This document shows, piece by piece, positions 34,024 to 42,769 of a stretch of 64,000 nucleotides of DNA. Below the pieces are notes generated by a model. It did no database searches. It saw nothing but the letters and a program-made list of their open reading frames with translations, and was not told the DNA's origin. The stretch comes from Sphingobacteriaceae bacterium (GTDB lineage: Bacteria > Bacteroidota > Bacteroidia > Sphingobacteriales > Sphingobacteriaceae), in NCBI GenBank assembly GCA_947460875.1, contig CANHGR010000001.1, positions 1 through 64,000 on the forward strand, written 5' to 3'. Within the stretch, counting starts at the first letter, position 1. Each line of letters begins with the position of its first letter. The translations under genes and the position numbers were made by a program.

Positions 34024-36822
34024 ATGAGCGAAGAACCAGAAAACGACAATGGGATACCAAAGGAAGGCCAGACGCTACACAATGTTACCCATCTGTCTGG
34101 TCTTTACGAAAATTGGTTTCTCGACTACGCATCTTATGTGATTCTCGACCGAGCAGTGCCGCATATTCACGACGGACTAAAACCTGTGCAGCGCCGCATC
34201 ATGCATTCGCTTAAAGAGCTTGACGACGGACGTTTTAACAAGGCTGCCAATGTGATCGGTAACACCATGAAATATCACCCGCACGGGGATGTCTCTATTG
34301 GAGATGCAATGGTGCAGATAGGCCAGAAGAACCTCTTGATTGAAACTCAGGGAAACTGGGGCGATCCGGTTACAGGGGATTCTGCGGCCGCTCCACGTTA
34401 TATCGAAGCAAGGCTTTCTAAATTTTCTACCGAAGTTGTTTTCAATGCAGATATAACCGAATGGGCGCTGAGCTATGACGGTAGAAACCGCGAACCGGTT
34501 ACCTTGCCCGTTAAATTCCCTCTTCTATTGGCTCAGGGAGCAGAAGGTATCGCTGTAGGTCTTGCAACCAAGATCATGCCTCATAACTTTGTAGAGCTTC
34601 TGGAGGCCTCTATAGAGATTTTGCGAGGCAATATGCCTGACTTGCTGCCGGACTTCCCTACAGGTGGGATGGCAGATTGCTCGGCTTATAATGAAGGGCA
34701 ACGAGGGGGAAAAATTCGAGTAAGAGCTAGAATTTTAGAACGCGACAAAAAGACCTTGGTAATTACCGAAATTCCCTATACCACCACAACGGGGAGTCTA
34801 ATCGATAGCGTTATTGCAGCAAACGATAAGGGAAAGATCAAGATCAAAAAGATTGAAGATAATACCGCTCAGAATGTTGAAATAGTCATACATCTTGCGC
34901 CCGGCATCTCGCCCGACGTAACCATTGATGCACTTTACGCGTTTACAGATTGCGAGGTATCTATTTCTCCAAATACCTGCGTGATCAAGGGCGATAAGCC
35001 GTATTTCATGAGCGTGAATGAGATCCTAAAAGAAAGTACTTTTTTTACAAAGGATCTTTTAAAGCAAGAGCTTGACCTCAGGCTGCTAGAATTAAAAGAG
35101 AAAATATTCTTTAGCTCGCTCCTCAAAATATTTATTCAAGAGGGGATGTATAAGCATCCTGAGTATGAAGGTGCCGGAAACTTTGATTTGGTTGTAGAAG
35201 TGCTCAACCGCTTATTTGAACCTCATTTTTCAGTTTTCTATCGCCAGATTCTACCCGAAGATTATAAAAAGCTGATCGACAAGCCGATGAGCAGCATTAC
35301 CCGATTTGATGTTAAAAAGGCTGATGAGCAGATGAAATCTTTGGAGAACGAATCCAAGGAAGTCAGGCATCATCTAAAGCATCTCAATGATTATGCAATT
35401 GATTGGTTTGCCAGATTAAAAGAGAAGTACGGCAAGGGTAGAGAACGGAAGACCGAATTGCGCCTGTTTGATCGGGTTGAAGCTTCAAAAGTGGCTTTAG
35501 CTAACGCGAAACTTTATATGAATCGTGCAGATGGGTTTATCGGTACGGGATTGAAGAAAGACGAGTTTGTCTGCGATTGTTCGGATCTTGATGAGATTAT
35601 TGTATTTAGAGAAGACGGAAAGGTAACGATTACGAAAGTGGCCGATAAGACTTTTGTGGGCAAGGATATTATCCATGCACAAGTCTTTAAAAAGAATGAT
35701 GAGCGTACAGTTTATAATATGGTCTACCGCGATGGTCAGAGCGGAGGGTCTTATATCAAACGCTTTGCCGTAGTGGGAGTAACCCGCGATAAAGAATACG
35801 ATTTAACTAAAGGCGCTAAAGGATCAAGGGTATTGTATTTTACAGCTAATCCGAATGGCGAGGCTGAGGTGATCAATGTTCAGCTAAAGCCCCATAGTAA
35901 GCTTAGAAAGCTACAATTTGATCTTGATTTTGCAGAAATAGCAATCAAAGGACGAGCCTCAATGGGTAACACGGTCACCAAGTATCCTGTTAAAAAAATC
36001 TTACTCAAAACGAAAGGCGTGTCTACGCTTGCCGGACGCAAAATTTGGTTTGATGAAATATTAAAGCGATTAAATGTAGACGGTCGCGGTAGATACCTGG
36101 GCGAGTTTGATGGCGACGATAAGATCTTGATGGTTTCTACAGCAGGTATTTATGAGCTAAGCAGTTTTGATTTAAGCAATCACTTTGATGACCACCTCCT
36201 TGTACTGGAAAAATTTAGTCCCACGAAAGTATTTTCTGCGGTTCATTTGGATGGAAAATCGAAAGTCTATTATGTGAAGCGATTCAGCTTCGAAAATATC
36301 CCAACAGGGAAGAAAACAAGCATCATCAATGAAGAGCTGGGTTCGAAACTAATTTTGATTTCAGGCGCTAAAGTACCGCTGGTTAAAATCGAATTATTGA
36401 AGGGTAAAACACTCAGCGCAGAAGAAGCGGAGATTAACCTCGTGGATGTAATTGATGTCAAAGGCATGAAAGCTCAAGGCAACAGGCTGTCGCAGCATGA
36501 GGTCAAGAAGATTGAATTAATGCCCGATACTGCGGTAGAAGAAGAACCTGAAATTGAAGTTTTTGTTGAAGAACCAGGATCCGAGGAAGAAACCGCGATA
36601 GAAGAGCAAGGCGTAGAGAGCCTGGCGCTTGGTGTCGAAGGGCAAGAAAGCAAAGATCCAACGAGCATTGAGACTGAATCCAACGCAATTTTGGAGCATG
36701 AGGAAGAAGAAATTTCAGAATCTGCACCCGAGCCAGCTAAACCTATCAAGCCTATCAATTTCGAGATCACCAATCCGGATGATATCGATATTGACGATAA
36801 GGGGCAGTTGGGCTTGTTCTAG
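34024..36822 (+). CDS. parC: DNA topoisomerase IV subunit A
   Basis: A 932-residue breakage-reunion subunit. The winged-helix region contains YASYVILDRAVPHIHDGLKPVQRR, and the active-site Tyr126 is in AAPRYIEARL. The GAEGIAVGLATKIMPHN motif follows, then a coiled-coil gate and a C-terminal beta-pinwheel. The last 130 residues form an unusually long acidic, Glu-rich tail (EEEPEIEVFVEEPG and similar), ending IDDKGQLGLF. Such tails are common in Bacteroidota ParC and may tune DNA binding. It has its own possible promoter and no downstream coupled gene. Confidence 0.95.
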   Translation: MSEEPENDNGIPKEGQTLHNVTHLSGLYENWFLDYASYVILDRAVPHIHDGLKPVQRRIMHSLKELDDGRFNKAANVIGNTMKYHPHGDVSIGDAMVQIGQKNLLIETQGNWGDPVTGDSAAAPRYIEARLSKFSTEVVFNADITEWALSYDGRNREPVTLPVKFPLLLAQGAEGIAVGLATKIMPHNFVELLEASIEILRGNMPDLLPDFPTGGMADCSAYNEGQRGGKIRVRARILERDKKTLVITEIPYTTTTGSLIDSVIAANDKGKIKIKKIEDNTAQNVEIVIHLAPGISPDVTIDALYAFTDCEVSISPNTCVIKGDKPYFMSVNEILKESTFFTKDLLKQELDLRLLELKEKIFFSSLLKIFIQEGMYKHPEYEGAGNFDLVVEVLNRLFEPHFSVFYRQILPEDYKKLIDKPMSSITRFDVKKADEQMKSLENESKEVRHHLKHLNDYAIDWFARLKEKYGKGRERKTELRLFDRVEASKVALANAKLYMNRADGFIGTGLKKDEFVCDCSDLDEIIVFREDGKVTITKVADKTFVGKDIIHAQVFKKNDERTVYNMVYRDGQSGGSYIKRFAVVGVTRDKEYDLTKGAKGSRVLYFTANPNGEAEVINVQLKPHSKLRKLQFDLDFAEIAIKGRASMGNTVTKYPVKKILLKTKGVSTLAGRKIWFDEILKRLNVDGRGRYLGEFDGDDKILMVSTAGIYELSSFDLSNHFDDHLLVLEKFSPTKVFSAVHLDGKSKVYYVKRFSFENIPTGKKTSIINEELGSKLILISGAKVPLVKIELLKGKTLSAEEAEINLVDVIDVKGMKAQGNRLSQHEVKKIELMPDTAVEEEPEIEVFVEEPGSEEETAIEEQGVESLALGVEGQESKDPTSIETESNAILEHEEEEISESAPEPAKPIKPINFEITNPDDIDIDDKGQLGLF

Positions 36823-36905
36823 AAAGAAAATAACGTTTTTATCCTGAATGTTCTTAGTTTTTCGGTTCAAGAAGACTCTCGGTTTGGTCTAGACGAGTTG
36901 TTTTC

Positions 36906-36946
36906 CCCCTCACTGGTGTTAGCGAGACGCTACGACCAGTGAGGGG
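36906..36946. repeat. REP-like long hairpin after parC
   Basis: CCCCTCACTGGT (36906-36917) pairs perfectly with ACCAGTGAGGGG (36935-36946). Inside, a GT/CG internal loop and a TAGCG/CGCTA stem close an AGA loop. There is no U-tract on either strand. The layout, an outer CTGG/CCAG stem, small internal loop and inner stem, is that of REP-type elements. It lies in the parC/lipoprotein convergent gap. Confidence 0.55.
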
Positions 36947-37009
36947 CTTCAGAACCTATTATTGCAGGTTACAACTTTTAAAGCTATTTCTACTAATCTT
37001 GGCGCGATT

Positions 37010-37357
37010 TTAATTGGTTGAGATAGCGACGGAGTCTTTTATCAATAATATTTTAATGTGATTGTCTGAAGGTATTCCGTTGGAATAATAGCCCCAAGCA
37101 ATTACCGTATCCAGCTTTTTGTTTTTTAAATGGAACCTAAAATTGCCATCTGATTTTTCGACATCGTCAAAGCATAAAATTTCCCTTTGAGTGTCATTGC
37201 TGTCAACAGCAAGGGTAATCCCGTTTACCACCAGCAACGATTTTTGTGTTCGATTCGTGAAAGAGATTTGAACCCTATTTTTGCACCTCTTATCATTTGG
37301 ACTTTTACAACTTTGCAGCACTGTCGACAACAGAAAAATGAATATAATAGTCTTCAT
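37010..37357 (-). CDS. Small lipoprotein, possible partner of the large upstream lipoprotein
   Basis: A 115-residue lipoprotein with signal peptide and lipobox LQSC (Cys17). The mature part has beta-strand character (VQISFTNRTQKSLLVVNGITL, ILLIKDSVAIS). No family is recognised. It begins three bases after the stop of the 532-residue lipoprotein gene on the same strand, so the two are almost certainly co-expressed. An accessory or immunity role for the larger protein is a guess from position only. Confidence 0.7.
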   Translation of the reverse strand: MKTIIFIFLLSTVLQSCKSPNDKRCKNRVQISFTNRTQKSLLVVNGITLAVDSNDTQREILCFDDVEKSDGNFRFHLKNKKLDTVIAWGYYSNGIPSDNHIKILLIKDSVAISTN

Positions 37358-37360
37358 ACC

Positions 37361-38959
37361 TTATAAATTAGTAGGAGTTAGGATTGTAATGTTAGGAATT
37401 ATCCCGTGATTGTAATTTGTAAAATCTAAGGGACTCAGGTATCTCAGCTGCCCCTCAATTAGCTTTTGGAATACTTCACTAGAGGATTCTGAATCGGACA
37501 AGCCAGTAAACAGTGGAAAAAGAGAATAGCCCACGGTGTGCCCAACAGCATTGTTAAATAGATCCATCTGCTTCTCTAGCGCAAACGCAAGGGGAGTTTC
37601 GGATTCGTGAGCATCAGAAAACCGTTTAGCGATGCTTTCGCCCGAAATATGATCATGTCCACAGTCTCTTTCATTCAATGAATTAAAAAACGCATGTCGA
37701 AAAGCATCGCTTTTGTCATTGAGGCCATTTACTCCAAACCTTCTTATCGTTTCTTTCTCTGCCTTTGATCTATTTTTATAGATTGAGTAGGCCTCTAATG
37801 GGAAAATTTTTACCAAAGTCTTTTCAGCAGCGGTTAAATTTTTATATACATCTGGTTCAAAGGAAAGGCTGAAGTTATTCCCATTCCCCAACCACTCTTC
37901 ATCACTCCACCAAGCATGCGCTTCCCCTCTGCCACTATTAATCAATCCAATACGGTAATTCTCTGCAAATGCATAATACGCCGGGTCAATAGCCATTTTT
38001 GAGATGCTTTTGGCAGCATACGTCTTTCTTTCTTCTAAACTTAGCTCAGACGAAAAGAGTACGTAATTAAAATAATGGTCGACCATGGTTTGGTTATGGT
38101 CTAGCCATTGAGCATCATCCGGAGTAATATACAGCATACTGTATAAATGTTGTGTATAAACACCCCAATTGTATTGATCAGAGCCGCCTCCGCCGCCCCC
38201 ACCTCCGCCACCGGGAACATAGTCTTCATCTTCGATTACGTAGTTTGCCCAAAAACTTTCTTCGCTACCATAATGATCATTCAAGGCCCCAAGATTAAAT
38301 CCTAAAGACCAAAATTGTTCGCAACTCGAATTATAATACCCGTAGTTCATAAAGCAGCTCAACGCTGCAAGCCTTAAATTTATCTTTTTTTCTTTTCCTT
38401 TTATCACCGTAGAAACCCTATCCCCGCCTAATTTCCCATCCGGATTTGTGAGATATGAATCAGCACGCTCATCAATTTTAAAGGTAAGAATTTGGCTAGC
38501 CATTCCGTTCTTGATTTTTTGGCCGCGCATTTCTAAATCTTGAAAATCAAACCAGATGAATTCAGCATTTAATCCTGATGCCTTTGACTTTTGCGGTTTC
38601 CAAGCTATAGCATAAGCACTTAGAACACCTGACTGCTTATCTTTGCTTAGAATCATGGCGGAAGTATTAGACACCGGTATCTTGACTACATGTTTCCCGT
38701 CAATTACAGCTTGTTTACTTTTACTCCATTGCAGATTAAAATTAATATCAAAGTCAAGGTTCTCAGCCCATTTCCCAATGTCTTTCGGACTGATCTCTTC
38801 CGATTCCGGTAAGTCGGCAATCCTGATTTTGGAATCCGGGTCGATCAGCTCCTGCTTGCGACAGGAATAAAATGTAAGCGAAGTAATTAATGTAAAAACG
38901 ATAAAATAAAGAAATTTGCTCAGGCCCTTGTTCGGTGATTCTAAAACGTTTTTTTTCAT
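37361..38959 (-). CDS. Large lipoprotein with poly-Gly linker and DAFRHA-type C-terminal domain
   Basis: A 532-residue lipoprotein: signal peptide with lipobox TFYSC (Cys33), a long N-terminal region of unrecognised type, a run of ten glycines near residue 250 acting as a linker, and a distinct C-terminal domain. That last domain carries DKSDAFRHAFFNSL, AKRFSDAHES and EKQMDLFNNAVGH. I recall this pattern from DUF6973-type domains at the C-termini of secreted multi-domain proteins in several phyla; their activity is unknown. The conserved His, Asp and Glu residues look catalytic. The small lipoprotein gene is coupled downstream. The family call is moderate. Confidence 0.7.
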   Translation of the reverse strand: MKKNVLESPNKGLSKFLYFIVFTLITSLTFYSCRKQELIDPDSKIRIADLPESEEISPKDIGKWAENLDFDINFNLQWSKSKQAVIDGKHVVKIPVSNTSAMILSKDKQSGVLSAYAIAWKPQKSKASGLNAEFIWFDFQDLEMRGQKIKNGMASQILTFKIDERADSYLTNPDGKLGGDRVSTVIKGKEKKINLRLAALSCFMNYGYYNSSCEQFWSLGFNLGALNDHYGSEESFWANYVIEDEDYVPGGGGGGGGGGSDQYNWGVYTQHLYSMLYITPDDAQWLDHNQTMVDHYFNYVLFSSELSLEERKTYAAKSISKMAIDPAYYAFAENYRIGLINSGRGEAHAWWSDEEWLGNGNNFSLSFEPDVYKNLTAAEKTLVKIFPLEAYSIYKNRSKAEKETIRRFGVNGLNDKSDAFRHAFFNSLNERDCGHDHISGESIAKRFSDAHESETPLAFALEKQMDLFNNAVGHTVGYSLFPLFTGLSDSESSSEVFQKLIEGQLRYLSPLDFTNYNHGIIPNITILTPTNL

Positions 38960-39311
38960 TGCTCTTAGATTTAAAATGTTTATAATTTTTAATTCTGAGA
39001 GCGTTATACGTTTATACGAAAACCGGGAAGTAAATGTTACCGCTTTTGATATATTTTAAAAAAAAAGTTAGTAACGAAATTTCTGAGTGAAACGACAGCT
39101 CGATTGGAGCAAGAAGAGGCTTGATATAAAAGTGTGAGATATACAGATTTAAGGCATCTCAATTTAACGGAGCTCGCGGTGGGGAGTAGTGGCATCCATT
39201 GCCGCCTCGCGTCAACCGAGCGGCTTTTTATCGCACTTTAAGCGGACAAAAAGATACAGCAGAATATCCGGATCCTTTTCGGGCACCGCACAAAAATTCA
39301 ATCAGAAATTT
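38960..39311. other. Gene-free stretch between lipoprotein gene and msrA
   Basis: No credible coding frame. It contains the plus-strand terminator-like hairpin at 39201-39229 and AT-rich DNA near the lipoprotein start. Nothing else recognisable was found. Confidence 0.5.
39201..39229 (+). terminator. Terminator-like hairpin with plus-strand T-run
   Basis: GCCGCCTCG pairs with CGAGCGGC (one bulge) around a seven-base loop and is followed by TTTTT. The orientation is plus, but the flanking genes are on the minus strand. On the minus strand it is preceded by AAAAA and could weakly serve msrA. Confidence 0.5.
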
Positions 39312-39848
39312 CTAACCCTTCAACTTGTCCTTAAAATCTTTCGTAAACTTTGCCAACTTCGGCTGGATTACAAAAGCGCAATAAGGCTGGGATGCATTTT
39401 GGTTGAAGTAATTCTGATGGTAATCTTCAGCTTCGTAGAAGTCTGTCACCGGACTAACTTCGGTTACAATCGGTCGGTCGAAAACAAGATCGATGGTTAA
39501 CTGATCGATCATAGCATGCGCTGCTTGTTTCTGTTCTTGGTTGTTGTAAAATATAACAGAACGGTATTGGGTGCCTATATCATTTCCTTGACGATTCAAG
39601 GTAGTAGCATCATGTGTTTTGAAAAATACCAGTAGCAATTCCTCAAAAGAACTGATGCTATCGTCGAACTCCACCTGGATCACTTCTGCATGACCGGTGT
39701 TGCCGGTACATATATCTTTATAGGTTGGATTTTTAGTGTCGCCACCCATATAGCCAGATACTACTTTACTTACTCCACTAAGATTTTGAAAAACAGCCTC
39801 TGTGCACCAGAAACAGCCGGCACCGAAGGTTACTTGTTGTAATGCCAT
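39312..39848 (-). CDS. msrA: Peptide methionine-S-sulfoxide reductase MsrA
   Basis: A 178-residue reductase of the S-epimer of methionine sulfoxide. The catalytic motif GAGCFWCTEAVF places the nucleophile at Cys12. GYMGGDTKNPTYKDICTGNTGHAEVIQV and EDYHQNYF are diagnostic. There is no signal peptide, so it is cytosolic, and no MsrB domain is fused. Length is typical. The next upstream gene starts 29 bases away on the same strand and may share its promoter. Confidence 0.97.
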   Translation of the reverse strand: MALQQVTFGAGCFWCTEAVFQNLSGVSKVVSGYMGGDTKNPTYKDICTGNTGHAEVIQVEFDDSISSFEELLLVFFKTHDATTLNRQGNDIGTQYRSVIFYNNQEQKQAAHAMIDQLTIDLVFDRPIVTEVSPVTDFYEAEDYHQNYFNQNASQPYCAFVIQPKLAKFTKDFKDKLKG

Positions 39849-39877
39849 ATTAACATAACGTTTTTGGGCAAATTATA

Positions 39878-40978
39878 TTATTGATATTGGATGTAAATTG
39901 GTTGGGGTTTTAGCTTCATCAGCTCGTCCGGTGTCATCAAACGGTTCGGAGCCTTTTTTAGGTCGTTCTTATAAAATAGCTTGAAGCCTGTAAACTGAAC
40001 CGGTTCAGGATAAATGAAATGACGATAGGTGCCTTTTTTCAATTCAGGCTCGCCCCAGCCATCCATATGCATCACAAATTGCACTTCGGGACGAAGTTTG
40101 ATGTTCTTAGAATTCGTAACCATTAATCTCGTAAAGCGATGTACAACGAAGATTTTGGGTGGTAAATTATTGGTTTTCACCAACTTTGCCAAATATTCTG
40201 AAGCATAATTTATTTCTACTGCATCATATGTTCCAATCTTTTTTCCGGGGAGCACGCCGCCTTTCATTGAAAATTCAGGGTCGATCCCCAAATGAACATT
40301 CGGCATTTTCAGGTATTTTTCTAGCCGCGGAAGCTCTTCTCGGATAGTGCTTAGTGCCACCTGAATGTCCAGAAAAACGATCATGTCCTTTTTCATTGCC
40401 GCAATCTTCAGAACAGAGTCTATCTGCTTATCTGGCATCCGGTTACGGTATTTCCCATCCTTACCGGGATCGCCGGCAGCAACTACTGCGATATAGTGCA
40501 AAGCAGGTTGAACAGGAGTTGTTGGATCCGCTTTCTCCCATTTAGCTACTTCGGCATATAGCATCCTAAGCATCTCCTTTGGCGCGTACTCACCTAAGGC
40601 ACCCATCTTCTTTGAATAGAGATTTCCGTAGTAGGTCACCACTCGCTTAAAAGGAAGAATGGCGCCCGGAAGCGGATAAGGTTGATTTTTAACCGGCCAT
40701 TTTCCGGTTGTATCACCATTTGCATTGGCCTTGACCTTTTTATTGTACAGGGCAGTGTCTATTGGAGGATATGAAGTTACACGTCCGGCATCAGAAGCAA
40801 CTTCTACAACCTCAATTTTGTTGCCCGCTGAGTCTGTTTTTACAGTTGTTCCATTGGCCGATGAAGCATTCTCTGTGCAGGAGCTAAATACGCCGGCAAC
40901 GATGACAAATGCAGGAATAAGGTCGAAATGTTTTATTTTGAAATAGATCATTGATAAGTATTTTTTTCTAATGGACAT
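39878..40978 (-). CDS. Uncharacterised lipoprotein with TIM-barrel-like hydrolase motifs
   Basis: A 366-residue lipoprotein (lipobox FSSC). The body has a TIM-barrel-like alternation with the motifs VFLDIQVALSTIREELPRLEKYL, VHLGIDPEFSM, IFVVHRFTRLMV and QFVMHMDGWGEP. Actinobacterial lipoproteins of unknown function have the same LDxQ, LxDPEW and VHQF pattern, so this looks like a conserved but uncharacterised family with acidic residues placed as in glycosidases. ATG 40978 was used; TTG 40984 and ATG 40951 are alternatives. No enzymatic activity can be assigned. Confidence 0.75.
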   Translation of the reverse strand: MSIRKKYLSMIYFKIKHFDLIPAFVIVAGVFSSCTENASSANGTTVKTDSAGNKIEVVEVASDAGRVTSYPPIDTALYNKKVKANANGDTTGKWPVKNQPYPLPGAILPFKRVVTYYGNLYSKKMGALGEYAPKEMLRMLYAEVAKWEKADPTTPVQPALHYIAVVAAGDPGKDGKYRNRMPDKQIDSVLKIAAMKKDMIVFLDIQVALSTIREELPRLEKYLKMPNVHLGIDPEFSMKGGVLPGKKIGTYDAVEINYASEYLAKLVKTNNLPPKIFVVHRFTRLMVTNSKNIKLRPEVQFVMHMDGWGEPELKKGTYRHFIYPEPVQFTGFKLFYKNDLKKAPNRLMTPDELMKLKPQPIYIQYQ

Positions 40979-41037
40979 CTGCAAATTAGGTTAAGGTCGG
41001 GGCATTCTCAAAAAAAGATATCCACTTTTGCTCAGGT

Positions 41038-41922
41038 TCAACGGATCTTTCTTGATTTTCCGAATACGCCTAGTGGCAGTTTACTGCCTGCCGTAGCCTG
41101 CAGGTATAGCTCTCCGATCTCAATTTTATTATTTTTAGGGAGGGTGTCTTTTAAGATATTTTCCACAATTAACGATGAGAAGCCAAGCGAATAGGTGTTT
41201 AAAAGTAAAAAGTGCTCGTCTTCTTCAAGTAAGTGTGCCACATCCCGCATCATTTCCTGTAAATGATCTTCAAGTTTCCATTTTTCGCCATTCGGTCCGT
41301 GTCCATAGGCAGGTGGGTCTAAAATGATTCCGTTATATTTTTTGCCACGCTTAATTTCACGCTTCACAAACTTAAGGGCATCTTCAACAACCCAGCGCAT
41401 ATCTTTTAACCCGGAGAGCTCTTGATTCTCGTTTGCCCAGGTGATAATTTGTTTGATAGAATCGACGTGGGTAATGTCTGCTCCCGCGGCTCGAGCAACA
41501 AGGGATGCCCCACCAGTATACGCAAAAAGATTCAGCACCTTCGGCTGAGGAGTTTTAAACAACTTCAAAGTTTCAGAGATGTAATCCCAGTTTACGGCTT
41601 GTTCTGGAAAAAGGCCAACGTGCTTGAAGGATGTAAGTGCGAGCCTTAATTTTATTTGAACATCGTTATTTTGATAAGAGATATACCACCTATCGGGGAT
41701 GTCCTGTTTCTTCTTTACCCATTCTCCTGATGTTGCTGAACGGCCCTTGAAGCGAATATGATGGACTTTCTGCCATTCAGATTCCGGCAACTGCTTAGAC
41801 CAAACTGCTTGGGGCTCGGGTCTAATTAAAATCACATTTCCAAAGCGCTCAAGTTTTTCGAAGTTGCCGCAGTCTATCAGTTCATATTCCTTCCAGTGTG
41901 TCGGTGTTAAAATGTTGATCAT
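41038..41922 (-). CDS. RlmI/RlmK-like class I SAM methyltransferase
   Basis: A 294-residue methyltransferase of the RlmI/RlmK-type family (PF10672-like). SAM binding is shown by VLNLFAYTGGASLVARAAGADITHVD, and the catalytic-site motif is ILDPPAYGHGP, analogous to the DPP motif of RNA cytosine C5 methyltransferases. The N-terminal PUA domain of E. coli RlmI is absent, so the rRNA target is uncertain. A 17-base palindrome sits 29 bases upstream of the start. Confidence 0.82.
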   Translation of the reverse strand: MINILTPTHWKEYELIDCGNFEKLERFGNVILIRPEPQAVWSKQLPESEWQKVHHIRFKGRSATSGEWVKKKQDIPDRWYISYQNNDVQIKLRLALTSFKHVGLFPEQAVNWDYISETLKLFKTPQPKVLNLFAYTGGASLVARAAGADITHVDSIKQIITWANENQELSGLKDMRWVVEDALKFVKREIKRGKKYNGIILDPPAYGHGPNGEKWKLEDHLQEMMRDVAHLLEEDEHFLLLNTYSLGFSSLIVENILKDTLPKNNKIEIGELYLQATAGSKLPLGVFGKSRKIR

Positions 41923-41950
41923 TAATATCTATTGTGGAGAATTATTACAT

Positions 41951-41967
41951 GATACGTACTACGTATC
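41951..41967. repeat. 17-base palindrome upstream of the RlmI-like gene
   Basis: GATACGTA (41951-41958), a central C, then TACGTATC (41960-41967). The arms are perfect. It lies in the 94-base gap between two minus-strand genes, in the promoter position of the RlmI-like gene. Confidence 0.6.
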
Positions 41968-42016
41968 CATACAACTTATACTTATAATTTATCACTTACC
42001 ACTCTCGCGTTCGAAC

Positions 42017-42769
42017 TCACAACTTTTCTTTCGCCGCTTCCATAAACTTACTTGCAAATACAAATTCGTTTAATTCTTTATTATCGCTATGCGCAATTTC
42101 TTTGTTTGATCCTTCCCACCATTTTTCACCCTGATGTAGAAATATAATATTATCGCCGATGCCCATTACAGAATTCATATCATGCGTTACTACCACAGTA
42201 GTCGTGTTGAATTCGTCGGTCAGCTCTTGAATTAGTTCATCAATAACGATTGCCGTTTTAGGATCCAAGCCCGAGTTGGGTTCATCCACAAAGAGATATT
42301 TCGGCTGCATTGAAATTGCCCTAGCAATGCCAACCCGTTTTTTCATCCCACCCGAGAGCTCTGCAGGATACAGATTATTCTTTCCTTCCAGGTTAACCCG
42401 GTTCAGACAAAAATTGGCACGTTCGCGCTTTTCTTTTGTTTTTTGATTTGTGAACATATTGAGAGGAAACATGATATTTTCTTCAACCGTCATCGAATCG
42501 AATAGGGCAGAGCTTTGAAAGAGCATCCCAATTTCTTTGCGAATTTCTATCCTGGCATCGAAATTCATTCTTGTAAAATCCCTTCCATCGTAAATTACCG
42601 ATCCTTGCTCAGGTTCATGCAGGCCTACCATGCATTTTAGGAGTGTAGTTTTTCCAGAGCCAGAGCCACCAATAATCAAGTTGCACTTCCCTTCCATGAA
42701 TTTTGCGGAAATGCCGCGAAGCACGTAGTTTTCACTGAAAGTTTTATGAATGTCTTTTGCTTCTATCAT
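42017..42769 (-). CDS. mlaF: ABC transporter ATP-binding protein, MlaF-type
   Basis: A 250-residue ATPase of the MCE/Mla lipid transport type. Walker A is GGSGSGKTTLLK, the signature is LSGGMKKRVGIARA and Walker B is YLFVDEPNSGLD, followed by the H-loop VVVTHDMNSV. The permease gene overlaps it by four bases, which supports the MlaFE assignment. In the family these proteins drive phospholipid movement between the inner and outer membranes. No MCE-domain (MlaD) gene is adjacent. Confidence 0.92.
   Translation of the reverse strand: MIEAKDIHKTFSENYVLRGISAKFMEGKCNLIIGGSGSGKTTLLKCMVGLHEPEQGSVIYDGRDFTRMNFDARIEIRKEIGMLFQSSALFDSMTVEENIMFPLNMFTNQKTKEKRERANFCLNRVNLEGKNNLYPAELSGGMKKRVGIARAISMQPKYLFVDEPNSGLDPKTAIVIDELIQELTDEFNTTTVVVTHDMNSVMGIGDNIIFLHQGEKWWEGSNKEIAHSDNKELNEFVFASKFMEAAKEKL

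Noticed and set aside
38160-38220. Poly-glycine codon run as a microsatellite or CRISPR-like repeat
   Set aside because: It is in frame, uses mixed Gly codons and forms a linker between two parts of a lipoprotein.
39189-39500. 103-codon plus-strand frame at the msrA 3' end
   Set aside because: It runs antisense into msrA and crosses the terminator-like hairpin; not protein-like.
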